A DNA stretch of 34,721 nt from Bacteroidia bacterium (GCA_030425425.1 JAUIAO010000062.1:1-34721); one strand, 5' to 3'; positions 25,917 to 34,411 are shown, counted from the first letter of the stretch. Notes: a model not told the origin generated them from the letters alone. Program-made: numbers and translations.

Positions 25917-27887
25917 ATGAAAATCGCATTGTTGGGAAACCCCAACTCAGGCAAAACATCTGTTTTCAACCAGCTGACAGGTCTGAATCAGAAAATCGGA
26001 AACTTTGCCGGTGTAACAGTCGATAAAAAATCAGGAATACTCAAGTCCTCGGAGGTTCCACATGAAATCATCGATCTTCCGGGAATTTACAGTTTGTATC
26101 CAAAAACTCAGGACGAACAGGTCGTTTATGACATTTTGAGTGATAAAGAGCATCCGGATTATCCTGATAGGATAGTAGTTGTTGTAGACGCTTCTAACCT
26201 GGAAAGAAACCTCCTGCTTTTTACACAGGTTCTCGATATGGGTTTGCCGATTACCATGGCGCTCAACATGACAGATATTGCTGACAAAAGAGGCTTTGTC
26301 ATTGATCTGGATAAAATGAGTGAAATGCTCGGAGGGATAAAGGTTGTCCCGATTGTAGCAAGATCCGGCAAAGGAATCAAAGAGCTCATAGAGGATATCA
26401 TTGAAAACAAACCCAGACCGGCAGCCGAACCATTTATGGGCGGAGAATTTGATGAAGGTCAGTTTTTGATCAAAGACGTAGAAGAGCAGAAAAGCAGAGT
26501 AGAAAACAGATATAAGAAAATCAACCAGTTGCTGCAGTTTGTGCTGAAGCGCAAAAAAGTAGAACAGTCCATTATCAATCGACACCATGCGGTAGATAAA
26601 GTGTTGACACACCCGGTTTTTGGCTATGCGATTTTCTTTGCCATAATAGTCATTATTTTTCAGGCCATCTATGCCTGGGCCGAGTGGCCAATGGATTTGA
26701 TAGACACTTTTTTTCTGGAAGCCAGTAAGTGGGTGAAAATGACCCTGCCGGAAGGTGTGCTCACCAACCTGATTGCAGAAGGTATAGTGCCGGGTCTTGG
26801 AGGAGTACTAATTTTTATTCCACAGATTACTTTACTTTTTGCATTCATTTTTGTGCTGGAAGAATCGGGCTATATGGCCAGGGTGGTTTTTATGATGGAT
26901 CGTATCATGCGTCCTTTTGGGTTGAATGGTAGAAGCGTGGTTCCGCTCATTTCTGGTGTGGCATGCGCTATTCCTGCTATCATGGCTACACGAACAATCG
27001 ACAACTGGAGAGATCGGTTGATCACCATTATGGTTACGCCGTTGATGAGTTGTTCTGCGCGTTTACCCGTTTTCACAGTACTCATCGCACTGGTCATTCC
27101 TGATAAATCCATTGGACCATTTAACCTCAAAGGACTTACCTTATTCGGGCTATATGCAATTGGCGTAATTGCTGCCCTGCTTGCCGCGATGGTCTTCAAG
27201 TGGATCGTTCGATCCAAAGAAAAGAGCTTTCTGGTTATGGAATTACCATTATACAAAATGCCTCGGTGGACCAATATGGGCATTATTTTATGGGAAAAAG
27301 TACGCCTGTTTGTATTTGATGCCGGTAAGGTGATTTTTAGTATTTCCATCATTCTATGGGTATTGGCGTCCTTTGGGCCATCGGAGCGCATAGAGGAAGC
27401 AGTAAATGAATTGTCTAAACCAGCTAATCCGACAGAAGAGCAACTGGTGGAGTACAACCAAGAAGTAGCTTCTACAAAACTGGCGAATTCTTACATTGGT
27501 ATTCTCGGTCACTATATCGAGCCAGCTATTCGCCCTTTGGGCTACAACTGGCAGATCGGAATCGCATTGATCACTTCATTTGCTGCCAGGGAGGTTTTCG
27601 TAGGCTCAATGGCTACTATTTACAGCGTCGGTGAAAATTTCGATGATGAAAATACCCTATTAGAAAGAATGCGCTCAGAAAAAAACAGACTCACAGGTAA
27701 GCCGGTCTACACTTTGGCATCCGGGCTTTCATTGATGATCTTTTATGCATTTGCAATGCAGTGTATGAGTACCCTCGCCGTGGTACTGAGAGAAACGAAA
27801 AGCTGGAAATACCCGGTTATCCAGTTGGTATATATGACCGCACTGGCATATTTGGCCGCATTGATCACTTATCAGCTTTTATCATGA
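25917..27887 (+). CDS. feoB: Ferrous iron permease FeoB
   Basis: FeoB is the GTP-dependent inner-membrane ferrous iron importer. The 656-residue protein has an N-terminal G domain with G1 GNPNSGKTS (residues 7-15), G3 DLPG and G4 NMTD, then a guanine-dissociation-inhibitor-like helical region (about 170-220) and a polytopic membrane domain. Two Gate-type regions are visible (e.g. ESGYMARVVFMMDRIMRPFGLNG region and the related YIEPAIRPLGYNWQIGI region), each with the conserved Cys-containing segment SGVACAIPA or similar. It is shorter than the 773-residue E. coli protein but typical for Bacteroidota. Its stop overlaps the start of the FeoB-associated gene (ATGA). Confidence 0.95.
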   Translation: MKIALLGNPNSGKTSVFNQLTGLNQKIGNFAGVTVDKKSGILKSSEVPHEIIDLPGIYSLYPKTQDEQVVYDILSDKEHPDYPDRIVVVVDASNLERNLLLFTQVLDMGLPITMALNMTDIADKRGFVIDLDKMSEMLGGIKVVPIVARSGKGIKELIEDIIENKPRPAAEPFMGGEFDEGQFLIKDVEEQKSRVENRYKKINQLLQFVLKRKKVEQSIINRHHAVDKVLTHPVFGYAIFFAIIVIIFQAIYAWAEWPMDLIDTFFLEASKWVKMTLPEGVLTNLIAEGIVPGLGGVLIFIPQITLLFAFIFVLEESGYMARVVFMMDRIMRPFGLNGRSVVPLISGVACAIPAIMATRTIDNWRDRLITIMVTPLMSCSARLPVFTVLIALVIPDKSIGPFNLKGLTLFGLYAIGVIAALLAAMVFKWIVRSKEKSFLVMELPLYKMPRWTNMGIILWEKVRLFVFDAGKVIFSISIILWVLASFGPSERIEEAVNELSKPANPTEEQLVEYNQEVASTKLANSYIGILGHYIEPAIRPLGYNWQIGIALITSFAAREVFVGSMATIYSVGENFDDENTLLERMRSEKNRLTGKPVYTLASGLSLMIFYAFAMQCMSTLAVVLRETKSWKYPVIQLVYMTALAYLAALITYQLLS

Positions 27888-28027
27888 TTCAATACATACT
27901 TTTAGGTATTTTAGTTTTAGGAGCAACGTTCCACCTTGGTAGAAAAATCTATCTAAATGCAACGGGAAAAGACACCCCGGGCTGTGAAAAATGTGCGGTA
28001 AATCAGATTAGCAAAAACACTCACTAG
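27884..28027 (+). CDS. FeoB-associated Cys-rich small membrane protein
   Basis: The 47-residue protein starts at an ATG overlapping the feoB stop (ATGA), indicating translational coupling. It has one membrane helix (about 3-18) and a short tail with a CxxC pair (PGCEKC). This matches the FeoB_associated family of small proteins found downstream of feoB, thought to fill a FeoC-like role in uptake complexes, perhaps by binding iron. Readings starting further upstream (27761) are inside feoB and are not supported. Confidence 0.85.
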   Translation: MIQYILLGILVLGATFHLGRKIYLNATGKDTPGCEKCAVNQISKNTH

Positions 28028-28036
28028 TTATAGTGA
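28021..28036 (+). terminator. Short hairpin at the end of the feo operon
   Basis: TCACTA pairs with TAGTGA around a 4-nt loop, overlapping the stop codon of the FeoB-associated gene and followed by TAAAATTT. The stem is weak and AT-rich, so termination may be only partial. Confidence 0.35.
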
Positions 28037-28058
28037 TAAAATTTCACCAATGCTGGCG

Positions 28059-28110
28059 ATTGTTGGGTAGCAAATTTTATATGAATTTTGTTATCTAGAA
28101 TGATTCTAAA
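28059..28110 (+). promoter_or_regulatory. Predicted promoter and second Fur-like operator
   Basis: ATTG at 28059-28062 and GAATTTTG at 28083-28090 (seven of eight to TAnnTTTG in the defined positions, 20-bp spacer) form a plausible promoter. The inverted repeat TCTAGAATGATTCTAAA at 28094-28110 differs from the feo operator at only one arm position and the neutral centre. It also ends exactly 3 bp before a start codon (28114). The matching layout suggests one regulator controls both. Confidence 0.55.
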
Positions 28111-28113
28111 TAA

Positions 28114-28266
28114 ATGATTGTTACCCCCAACATAGAACAAGAAGATCAATGCGGTTTTAACCCGTTCAGCAAAGACCTTTTTTCCCAGGAGGAATGTGTC
28201 TTCAAGAAGTGTTGTAAAAAATTCAAAAAGAAAGGAAAGCATTGCAAAAAGTGCCCCAAAATATAG
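28114..28266 (+). CDS. 50-residue Cys/Lys-rich mini-protein of the iron locus
   Basis: This short reading frame encodes 50 residues with six cysteines. The acidic, non-cationic first half (MIVTPNIEQEDQCGFNPF) is followed by ECVFKKCC, a lysine-rich stretch and HCKKCP near the C-terminus, giving C-x4-CC-x9-C-x2-C with an adjacent His. There is no signal peptide or membrane helix. The spacing suggests a metal (iron or zinc) or iron-sulfur site, or a redox role. Support for a real gene comes from its own promoter and Fur-like box 3 bp upstream, its place between feo genes and ferritin, and a composition too structured for chance. I recall similar CCKK...CKKCP proteins in Bacteroidota but know of no assigned function. 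Confidence 0.68.
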   Translation: MIVTPNIEQEDQCGFNPFSKDLFSQEECVFKKCCKKFKKKGKHCKKCPKI

Positions 28267-28283
28267 CCTCTGAATACAACCAA

Positions 28284-28616
28284 ATGTCTCTGGTTTATGA
28301 AACCACGCATTGTGGATTGTTTCAGTGTGACCAATCAGAAACCTTCTTTTTACAGTTTCAGGAGAGTACATACACATTTCGAGTATGTGAGCTCATTTCA
28401 TTCAAGCGTAAGATTCAAAACTGGGATGTCTTGCCTATGCTTTCTCCAAATGCACCAGATGTAGAGATTTTGCACTTGAGGCATTGTGATCGAATGATGG
28501 TTTTTACCCTTCATGAAATATTGGAGCTGAAAGAGCTTTTCTCAGGCGCTTTCACTATGCTGGAGCTCAATAGTCTGATCCATAAACAGCTCATCCGAAA
28601 GCCGGTTTTTGGATAA
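28284..28616 (+). CDS. Small Bacteroidota protein of unknown function in the iron locus
   Basis: The 110-residue protein begins MSLVYETTHCGLFQC, 17 bp after the mini-protein stop, so the two are probably co-transcribed. It has cysteines in an HCxxxxC arrangement near the N-terminus and further cysteines at about 35 and 69, and alternates strands (ETFFLQFQESTYTFRV) with a C-terminal helical part (HEILELKELFSGAF). I do not recognise it securely; it resembles small Bacteroidota DUF proteins (possibly DUF6686-like). A TTG start at 28242 overlaps the mini-protein and is not favoured. Confidence 0.65.
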   Translation: MSLVYETTHCGLFQCDQSETFFLQFQESTYTFRVCELISFKRKIQNWDVLPMLSPNAPDVEILHLRHCDRMMVFTLHEILELKELFSGAFTMLELNSLIHKQLIRKPVFG

Positions 28617-28664
28617 GTGATAAACTCAGGTTATCTTAATTCTATCTCATTCAATTAGATTTTT

Positions 28665-28687
28665 TTACTTTGCTTATTACAAAGTAA
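28665..28687. promoter_or_regulatory. Inverted repeat upstream of ferritin
   Basis: TTACTTTG and CAAAGTAA form a perfect 8-bp inverted repeat with a 7-nt spacer, ending 23 bp before the ferritin start. The left arm is close to a -7 element (TAnnTTTG), so a bound regulator would cover the promoter. It does not match the Fur-like boxes of the feo genes. Confidence 0.4.
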
Positions 28688-28710
28688 GAAAATCAAGAAA
28701 ATAGACTGTT

Positions 28711-29247
28711 ATGAAAGACATATTGAGAAGGCACGCAGTATTAAAAGATGAAGTTGTTGATATCATCAACAAACAAATCAAAATGGAAGCACAATCTTCT
28801 GCCGGCTATCTGGCCATGGCAGCATGGTGTGATGTGAGGGGTTATGACAACTGTGCACAGTTCTTCTTCAACCAATCTGACCAGGAGCGGTCACACCAGT
28901 TGAAGTTTTTCCATTATCTGGTGGATATGGAATGTGATGCTGTATCTCCATCTGTAGGTGAGTCTCAGCATGATTTTGAAACGCTGAGAAGTGTATTTGA
29001 AAAAACGTTGGAATTGGAAATATCTGTTACCGATTCTATTCACGAAATGGTAAGAGTTTGCCGTCAGGTTGGCGATATAGCTACAGAGGAATTTTTGAGG
29101 TGGTTTGTGCAGGAGCAAATAGAAGAAGAATACGTAGCGAGGAGATGTTTGGAGTTATTTGATGTACTGGGTGAAGATAAAATTGCTCTGGGTATGATCG
29201 AAGAACGAATCCTGGATGTAAAGTATGAAGATTTTCAAGCGCAATGA
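28711..29247 (+). CDS. ftnA: Non-heme ferritin
   Basis: The 178-residue four-helix-bundle protein oxidises ferrous iron and stores it as a mineral within a 24-mer shell. Helix A has KMEAQSSAGYLAMAAWCDVRGY; the ferroxidase ligands Glu and His appear in SDQERSHQLKFF; further ligands occur in LELEISVTDSIHEM and WFVQEQIEEEYVAR. Length and pattern match bacterial FtnA. The gene has its own upstream inverted repeat and downstream terminator. With feoAB just upstream it makes an uptake-plus-storage locus. Confidence 0.93.
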   Translation: MKDILRRHAVLKDEVVDIINKQIKMEAQSSAGYLAMAAWCDVRGYDNCAQFFFNQSDQERSHQLKFFHYLVDMECDAVSPSVGESQHDFETLRSVFEKTLELEISVTDSIHEMVRVCRQVGDIATEEFLRWFVQEQIEEEYVARRCLELFDVLGEDKIALGMIEERILDVKYEDFQAQ

Positions 29248-29273
29248 TTCAACAGGTCATAAGTGAAGAACTC

Positions 29274-29303
29274 AAAGGGAACTGGAAACGGTTCCCTTTT
29301 TTT
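29274..29303 (+). terminator. Intrinsic terminator of the ferritin gene
   Basis: A 9-bp perfect stem, AAAGGGAAC with GTTCCCTTT, encloses an 8-nt loop and is followed by a T-run (29300-29303). It lies 26 bp after the ferritin stop. Confidence 0.85.
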
Positions 29304-29396
29304 ATGAATTATCAAGTCAAAATCACTTTACAACGCTGAGACGGTTGCGGTTGAGGTCTATACTATCTAAATTCGATTACACATCTCTTAGCCAAT

Positions 29397-31352
29397 ATGT
29401 TTCGCTATCTATTAATTTTTCTTTCTTTAACAACATGGGCTCAGAGTCCATTTGTGAAAAAATCTGTTCAGATTGATACTGCATCAGACTCCTTAAAAGT
29501 GCACTTACTTTCGGATTTGTGTTATGAATATCGATTCGTCTCTCAGGATTCGGCCATCCTATTTGGACAACAGGCATTAGAGCTTGCAGAAGAACTGGAT
29601 TATCAGGGAGGTGTAGCACAGGCCTGCAATGATTTGGGCATTATATATGCAGATCAGGCAGAAAGTGACGAAGCACTTTCGCTTTATAATAGGGCCCTAT
29701 CTATCAGAAAGCTGCAAAATGATACAATGAGAATGGCAGCTATTTATAACAAAATAGGAATTGTTTACCAGGTTTTGGGGAAGCTGGATAGTGCTATTAC
29801 CTATCAATTCAGATCTTTGGACCTTTATGAGGCAAAACAATATGATTTTGGCATTTCATATGCTCTCAATAACATCGCCATTATTTTTTCCAATCGGGGA
29901 GATTTCGAAAACTCGGTGAATTACCATCTGCGCGCGCTTAGCATCAGAAAGCAGCTCAATGATACCCGGGGAATGGCGGCCTCCACAGTGAACCTGGGAA
30001 ATAACCTAAAGTCTCTCGGCAAACTGGACAGTGCGATTATCATGTACGAATCTGCAATTCCATTATTAGAAGACTTACAGGCTCAAAACCATCTTGCAGC
30101 TACATATAACAATCTTGCTTCACTTTATCTGGATCAGAACAATCTGGCAGAAGCCGAGGAAAACCTAGTCAAGTCGCTCGATATCAGAAAACAGATCAAC
30201 GATGTAAAGGGAATGATTAGCAGCCTTCAGATATTGGCAAACCTGCAGTTGGAGAATAAACAGTTTACTGCAGCGAAGAAAACCCTTGACGAAGGATATC
30301 AACTGGCTACTGCAAATCACCTATACTCCAGCATCGCCAATATCACATTGGCATACATTGATTGGGCTCGTGCCACAGGGCAGTTTGAAAAAGGGTTTGA
30401 AATGGCTTTGAGTCATATACAATACAAAGATTCTGTGACCAATGAGAACACTCAAAAGACAATAAGCGAGCTTCAGACCAAGTATGAAACAGAGAAAAAG
30501 GAGCAGCAAATTGCACTTCAGCAGGCAGAAATCGCAGAGCAAAAGGCAGTTAACACTCAAAACATTGTAATCATCATCGCACTGCTGTTAGCAGTCATTG
30601 CCTTGACGGTAATATTACTCCTTGCAAGAAGTAGGTCACGCAAAAAACAAGCATTGATCCGACAAGAGCTGGAAATTGCGCTGAAAGAAGCGCAAATAGA
30701 AGCTGCAATCAGCTCACAGGAAAAGGAGCGTTCTCGTTTTGCCAAAGACCTGCACGATGGGTTTGGCCAGATGATTTCCATTCTCAACCTCAATCTTAAA
30801 TCGTTAAAAGAAGATTATTCTAATCGGGATGAGGTGTATGAGCAATCGGCCTCTGTTCTCGATGAGATGTACGCCGAACTAAAAGGAATTTGTTTCAATC
30901 TAATGCCACAATCACTGATCCAAAATGGGGTAGTCTCAGCTGTGAATGAGTTTGCAGCACGGGTGAACCTCACCGGAAAAATAGCAGTGGAAACAGATTT
31001 TTTTGGTCTTGAAAAGAGACTCTCAGATGTTCAGGAAATATCTTTTTATCGTATTACACAAGAGTGGGTCAACAATATTTTGAAATATTCTGATGCCGAC
31101 AAAGTCACCATACAAATTACAAGGGATGAAAATGAAATCACATTGATGATAGAAGACAATGGAGCAGGGTTTGATCTGGACTCGCTAAAATCTGGTAAGG
31201 GAAATGGCTGGCGTAATATGAACTCTCGTGCAAACCTGATCAAAGGTGAACTGGAAGTAGATACGCACCTGGGTATGAGAGGAAGTACATTGATTGTAAA
31301 TGCTCCTGTTGTTAAAGAAAAATTGAAAGCCGAGGAACCTGCTTATTCGTGA
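29397..31352 (+). CDS. TPR-sensor histidine kinase, HisKA_3 (NarX/DesK) type, copy 1
   Basis: The 651-residue protein has a signal peptide (to TTWAQ), TPR repeats (about 25-340), a coiled linker with TKYETEKKEQQIALQQ, one membrane helix (about 390-411), and a cytoplasmic HisKA_3 domain with His453 in DLHDGFGQMIS. An HATPase domain follows (RITQEWVNNILKYSDADKV, IEDNGAGFDL, GKGNGWRNM). Such kinases phosphorylate NarL/LuxR-type response regulators. No regulator gene is adjacent; the nearest is the feo-leading one at 24925. The gene stands 45 bp upstream of nothing else on its strand except its own paralogue, from which it is separated by 191 bp. Confidence 0.9.
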   Translation: MFRYLLIFLSLTTWAQSPFVKKSVQIDTASDSLKVHLLSDLCYEYRFVSQDSAILFGQQALELAEELDYQGGVAQACNDLGIIYADQAESDEALSLYNRALSIRKLQNDTMRMAAIYNKIGIVYQVLGKLDSAITYQFRSLDLYEAKQYDFGISYALNNIAIIFSNRGDFENSVNYHLRALSIRKQLNDTRGMAASTVNLGNNLKSLGKLDSAIIMYESAIPLLEDLQAQNHLAATYNNLASLYLDQNNLAEAEENLVKSLDIRKQINDVKGMISSLQILANLQLENKQFTAAKKTLDEGYQLATANHLYSSIANITLAYIDWARATGQFEKGFEMALSHIQYKDSVTNENTQKTISELQTKYETEKKEQQIALQQAEIAEQKAVNTQNIVIIIALLLAVIALTVILLLARSRSRKKQALIRQELEIALKEAQIEAAISSQEKERSRFAKDLHDGFGQMISILNLNLKSLKEDYSNRDEVYEQSASVLDEMYAELKGICFNLMPQSLIQNGVVSAVNEFAARVNLTGKIAVETDFFGLEKRLSDVQEISFYRITQEWVNNILKYSDADKVTIQITRDENEITLMIEDNGAGFDLDSLKSGKGNGWRNMNSRANLIKGELEVDTHLGMRGSTLIVNAPVVKEKLKAEEPAYS

Positions 31353-31366
31353 AAATAGAATTTTTG

Positions 31367-31384
31367 AACCCTAATGGTGGGGTT
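31367..31384 (+). terminator. Weak hairpin between the paralogous kinase genes
   Basis: AACCC pairs with GGGTT across an 8-nt loop, 15 bp after the stop codon of the first kinase. It is followed by only TAATCC, so it is at best a weak terminator. No other element stands out in the 191-bp gap. Confidence 0.3.
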
Positions 31385-31543
31385 TAATCCTCAGCCATCA
31401 ATGTCAAGAGGCATTATGTTGTCAACCCATAATCCTTCCATATACCTTGGTGAAATTGCATTGAGGTAGTTTATTTCAGAGGTAAACCACAGTTTTAAAC
31501 CGAATGGATGAAAAGCGATAATTTTATGGTGAAATTCTTCACT

Positions 31544-33520
31544 ATGAAACATTTTGCTGCATTAAGTCTTTTCATTTTCTCCTTTGTCTGTTGGTCTCAA
31601 TCAACCTCCAGCACGGATAGTCTTCGGTCACTAATTGCTGCTGAGAAAACTGATACCTCCAAAGTTTTACTTTACAATCAGCTTCATGATGAGCTAAGAT
31701 TATCAGACTTTAACCAGGCAGCCGAGGTAGCAAGAAAATCTTTCTTGCTTTCGAAGGAAATTGGCTGGCAAAAAGGACTTTCCGTAGCGGCAAGAAATTA
31801 TGGTATTGCCAAGAATCTATTAGGGGAATATGATAGCGCAGAGCTGCTCATTAAAATAGCAATGGAGGCATCGGAAGCTACTGGCGATCAGCAAAACATT
31901 GGTTATTGTCTGATGACCCTAGGAAATATTCAATATGATCAGACCAATTATGATGAAGCGTTAGGCTATTATTTTGATTGCATGGCGGCTTACGATTCTA
32001 TCGACAATTACGCGGGAATGTCTTCTGCTTTGATTTGGATCGGGATTATTTATCAATATGCTAAGTCAGACTATGATGCGGCCCGAGCTACCTACAAGGA
32101 CGCTCTGCATTATTGCGATCTGGGTAAAGCAAACCTCAACAAAGGATATGTTTATGCCAATCTCGCCACCATCCACAATGAGCTTTACCAACTAGACTCA
32201 GCCATCTACTTCAATAAACTGGCGAATGAAATAAAAAAGGAATACGACGATCTGCGAGGTATTGGGAATGGATATAACAACATCGGCAATGTGTTTTACG
32301 ACATGCAGTCTTATGATAGTGCACTTTATTATTATAATCTGGCCGAGGAAATCAGGGTAGAAATGAATGACCAAACGGGCATGGCCTCTGTGTGGTCTAA
32401 TTTGGCGCGCGTTTACCATGATTTGGGAGAATATGAAAAAGCTGAAACACTTTACAAAAGGGCGATTGAGCTATCGAGAGACATTAACTACAAAGAAGCC
32501 TGGCAACAGGCAACATTGCTTTTGAGTCAGTTATATGAAGAGCAAAAAATGTTTAAAGAGTCATTGGCTTATTTCAAAGAATACAAATCGGCAAGTGACT
32601 CCATTTTTAATGTAGCAAGTGATAGAAACATTTCTGAGTTACAAACCAAATATGAGACCGAAAAGAAAGAACAGCAAATAGCCTTGCAGCAATCGGAAAT
32701 TTCTGAACAACAGGCACAGAACAAAATCAACCTGATGTTTATTGTTGGACTTTTGATGGCTGTGGTTGCCTTGATTGTCATCCTTGTTTTGGCCAGAAGC
32801 CGAGCCAGAAAAAAGCAAGAATTGATCGTACGGGAGCTGGAACTTAGGTTGCGTGAAGCGCAGATCGAAGCAGCAATTTCGTCACAAGAGCAGGAACGTA
32901 CTCGTGTAGCTCAAGACTTGCATGATGGTTTTGGGCAGATGATTTCGATCCTTAACCTGAACATTAAATCACTGGAAAAAGACTATTCTAATAAAGAGGA
33001 AGTCTTCGAACAATCTTCGGCAGTTTTGGAGGATATGTACAGAGAGCTAAAAGGCATATGTTTCAACCTCATGCCACAGACTTTAATTAAAAATGGTATA
33101 GTATCGGCGGTAAATGAATTTGCGTCAAGGGTAAATCATACAGGTAAAATCAACATTGAAACAGACTTTTTTGGTTTGGAAGATCGATTGACTGAAGTTC
33201 AGGAAATTTCACTTTACAGAATTACACAAGAGTGGATCAATAATATGCTGAAATATTCTGATGCTGATCGTGTCAATATTCAGATCACCAAAGATGAGCA
33301 GGAAATCACCTTGATGATAGAAGATAATGGGACTGGTTTTGATTTGGAATCCCTGAAATCTGGTAAAGGAAATGGTTGGAGAAATATGAATTCCCGTGCC
33401 AATCTGATGAAAGGAGAGTTGGAAGTAGATACTCAACTGGGAATGAGAGGAAGCACCTTGATCGTGAATGCGCCAGTAAAGGCTATGACTCCTTCAGCAA
33501 TGGAGTTAGAAAATGCATAG
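31544..33520 (+). CDS. TPR-sensor histidine kinase, HisKA_3 type, copy 2 (tandem paralogue)
   Basis: The 658-residue protein has the same architecture as the preceding kinase: signal peptide (MKHFAALSLFIFSFVCW), TPRs (about 25-365), a TKYETEKKEQQIALQQ linker, a membrane helix, HisKA_3 with His460 in DLHDGFGQMIS, and HATPase. From the linker to the C-terminus the two proteins are nearly identical, while their TPR halves differ considerably. That points to a tandem duplication with divergence of the sensory part. An ATG at 31508 is in frame, but the ATG at 31544 gives a clean signal peptide. Both copies retain the catalytic histidine and nucleotide-binding boxes, so neither looks broken. Confidence 0.9.
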   Translation: MKHFAALSLFIFSFVCWSQSTSSTDSLRSLIAAEKTDTSKVLLYNQLHDELRLSDFNQAAEVARKSFLLSKEIGWQKGLSVAARNYGIAKNLLGEYDSAELLIKIAMEASEATGDQQNIGYCLMTLGNIQYDQTNYDEALGYYFDCMAAYDSIDNYAGMSSALIWIGIIYQYAKSDYDAARATYKDALHYCDLGKANLNKGYVYANLATIHNELYQLDSAIYFNKLANEIKKEYDDLRGIGNGYNNIGNVFYDMQSYDSALYYYNLAEEIRVEMNDQTGMASVWSNLARVYHDLGEYEKAETLYKRAIELSRDINYKEAWQQATLLLSQLYEEQKMFKESLAYFKEYKSASDSIFNVASDRNISELQTKYETEKKEQQIALQQSEISEQQAQNKINLMFIVGLLMAVVALIVILVLARSRARKKQELIVRELELRLREAQIEAAISSQEQERTRVAQDLHDGFGQMISILNLNIKSLEKDYSNKEEVFEQSSAVLEDMYRELKGICFNLMPQTLIKNGIVSAVNEFASRVNHTGKINIETDFFGLEDRLTEVQEISLYRITQEWINNMLKYSDADRVNIQITKDEQEITLMIEDNGTGFDLESLKSGKGNGWRNMNSRANLMKGELEVDTQLGMRGSTLIVNAPVKAMTPSAMELENA

Positions 33521-33596
33521 AAATAAATCATCATGCGAAAGGGCAGTCGCTGACGATTAGCCAAATTTGAGTTTGAATCAATAATCAGAAGAAATA

Positions 33597-34331
33597 GTGA
33601 AGGAAAAAGTAGGAGTAATTGGAGCCGGTAGATTCGGACAAGTTTTAATGGAAATCTTGTCAGAAGATTTTGAGGTTCACTATTATGACCAGCAGACAAT
33701 TGAACTTAATCTCGAAAATGTTCATCAGGTTGCTATACAAGAAGCCACTTCTCTGGAAACAATTTTTCTTTGTGTTCCAATTGTTCATTTTGAAAGTGCG
33801 CTAAGAGAAATTGCCCCGATTATCAATCCGAATGCCACTGTTTTGGATGTGCTTTCGGTAAAAGTGTTTGCCAATCAAACCTTGGAAAAGCTTCTTCCGG
33901 CCACCAACACGATCATCCCTACTCATCCGATGTTCGGTCCATTCTCTATCAAAGAAGGCAGAGAGGACCTCCCGTTCGTCTTTTGTCCTACAGAAAGGTC
34001 TGGTGACAAGCTGAAGGTTTGGACTCAGTACTTTGCTTCCAAGTCTTTCAACATCGTAGAAATGACCTGTGATGAGCACGATCAAATGACCGCTCACACA
34101 CTTTGTGTCAGTCAGATGATTGGTCGTTTGTTGGAGCCTTTAGACTTGAAGTTTACTTCTATTGACACACCACATCATTTCAATTTGGTGAGGCTCGCAG
34201 ATATTGCACGAAGTGACTCCTGGGAATTATTTGAAGCAATTCAGACATACAATCCATACGCTAAGGATATGCACAATCAGTTAAGAAGTCGATTAAATGG
34301 GCTTGTTGAGGGGTTTGAGTATAAGTTGTGA
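33597..34331 (+). CDS. Prephenate/arogenate dehydrogenase family protein (short TyrA-like)
   Basis: The 244-residue protein starts at GTG (MKEKVGVIGAGRFG) with a Rossmann NAD(P)-binding loop GxGxxG. It has the TyrA-family hallmark THPMFGPFSIKEG in mid-protein and a C-terminal helical dimerisation part. The family makes tyrosine precursors. It is shorter than most bacterial TyrA proteins (roughly 280-370 residues) and looks more like plant arogenate dehydrogenases, so the substrate could be arogenate or a related compound. No ACT or chorismate mutase domain and no aromatic-pathway neighbours are present. The gene is 76 bp after the second kinase. Confidence 0.78.
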   Translation: MKEKVGVIGAGRFGQVLMEILSEDFEVHYYDQQTIELNLENVHQVAIQEATSLETIFLCVPIVHFESALREIAPIINPNATVLDVLSVKVFANQTLEKLLPATNTIIPTHPMFGPFSIKEGREDLPFVFCPTERSGDKLKVWTQYFASKSFNIVEMTCDEHDQMTAHTLCVSQMIGRLLEPLDLKFTSIDTPHHFNLVRLADIARSDSWELFEAIQTYNPYAKDMHNQLRSRLNGLVEGFEYKL

Positions 34332-34352
34332 AAATCGGATCATTTCCTTCAA

Positions 34353-34405
34353 ATATTGACAATATATGAAGCGTTTTGTATATTGGCTGAGAAGCTTATA
34401 ATTTC
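34353..34405 (+). promoter_or_regulatory. Promoter and operator-like palindrome before the ParDE genes
   Basis: A 13-bp inverted repeat ATATTGACAATAT (34353-34365) is followed by TTTG (34375-34378), a 20-bp spacer, and TAATTTCA (34399-34406), a partial -7 element, just upstream of the antitoxin. Toxin-antitoxin operons are commonly autoregulated by the antitoxin at such repeats. Confidence 0.4.
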
Positions 34406-34411
34406 AATTAC

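Noticed and set aside
26031-26612. Long minus-strand open frame (193 codons) inside feoB
   Set aside because: It is a frame shadow of the conserved FeoB G domain and linker; the composition is unlike neighbouring genes and no family pattern is visible.
28024-28377. Minus-strand open frame of 117 codons in the iron locus
   Set aside because: It is antisense to both the mini-protein and the 28284 gene, which have coherent amino-acid patterns, a promoter and an operator on the plus strand. The minus-strand product has no recognisable pattern.
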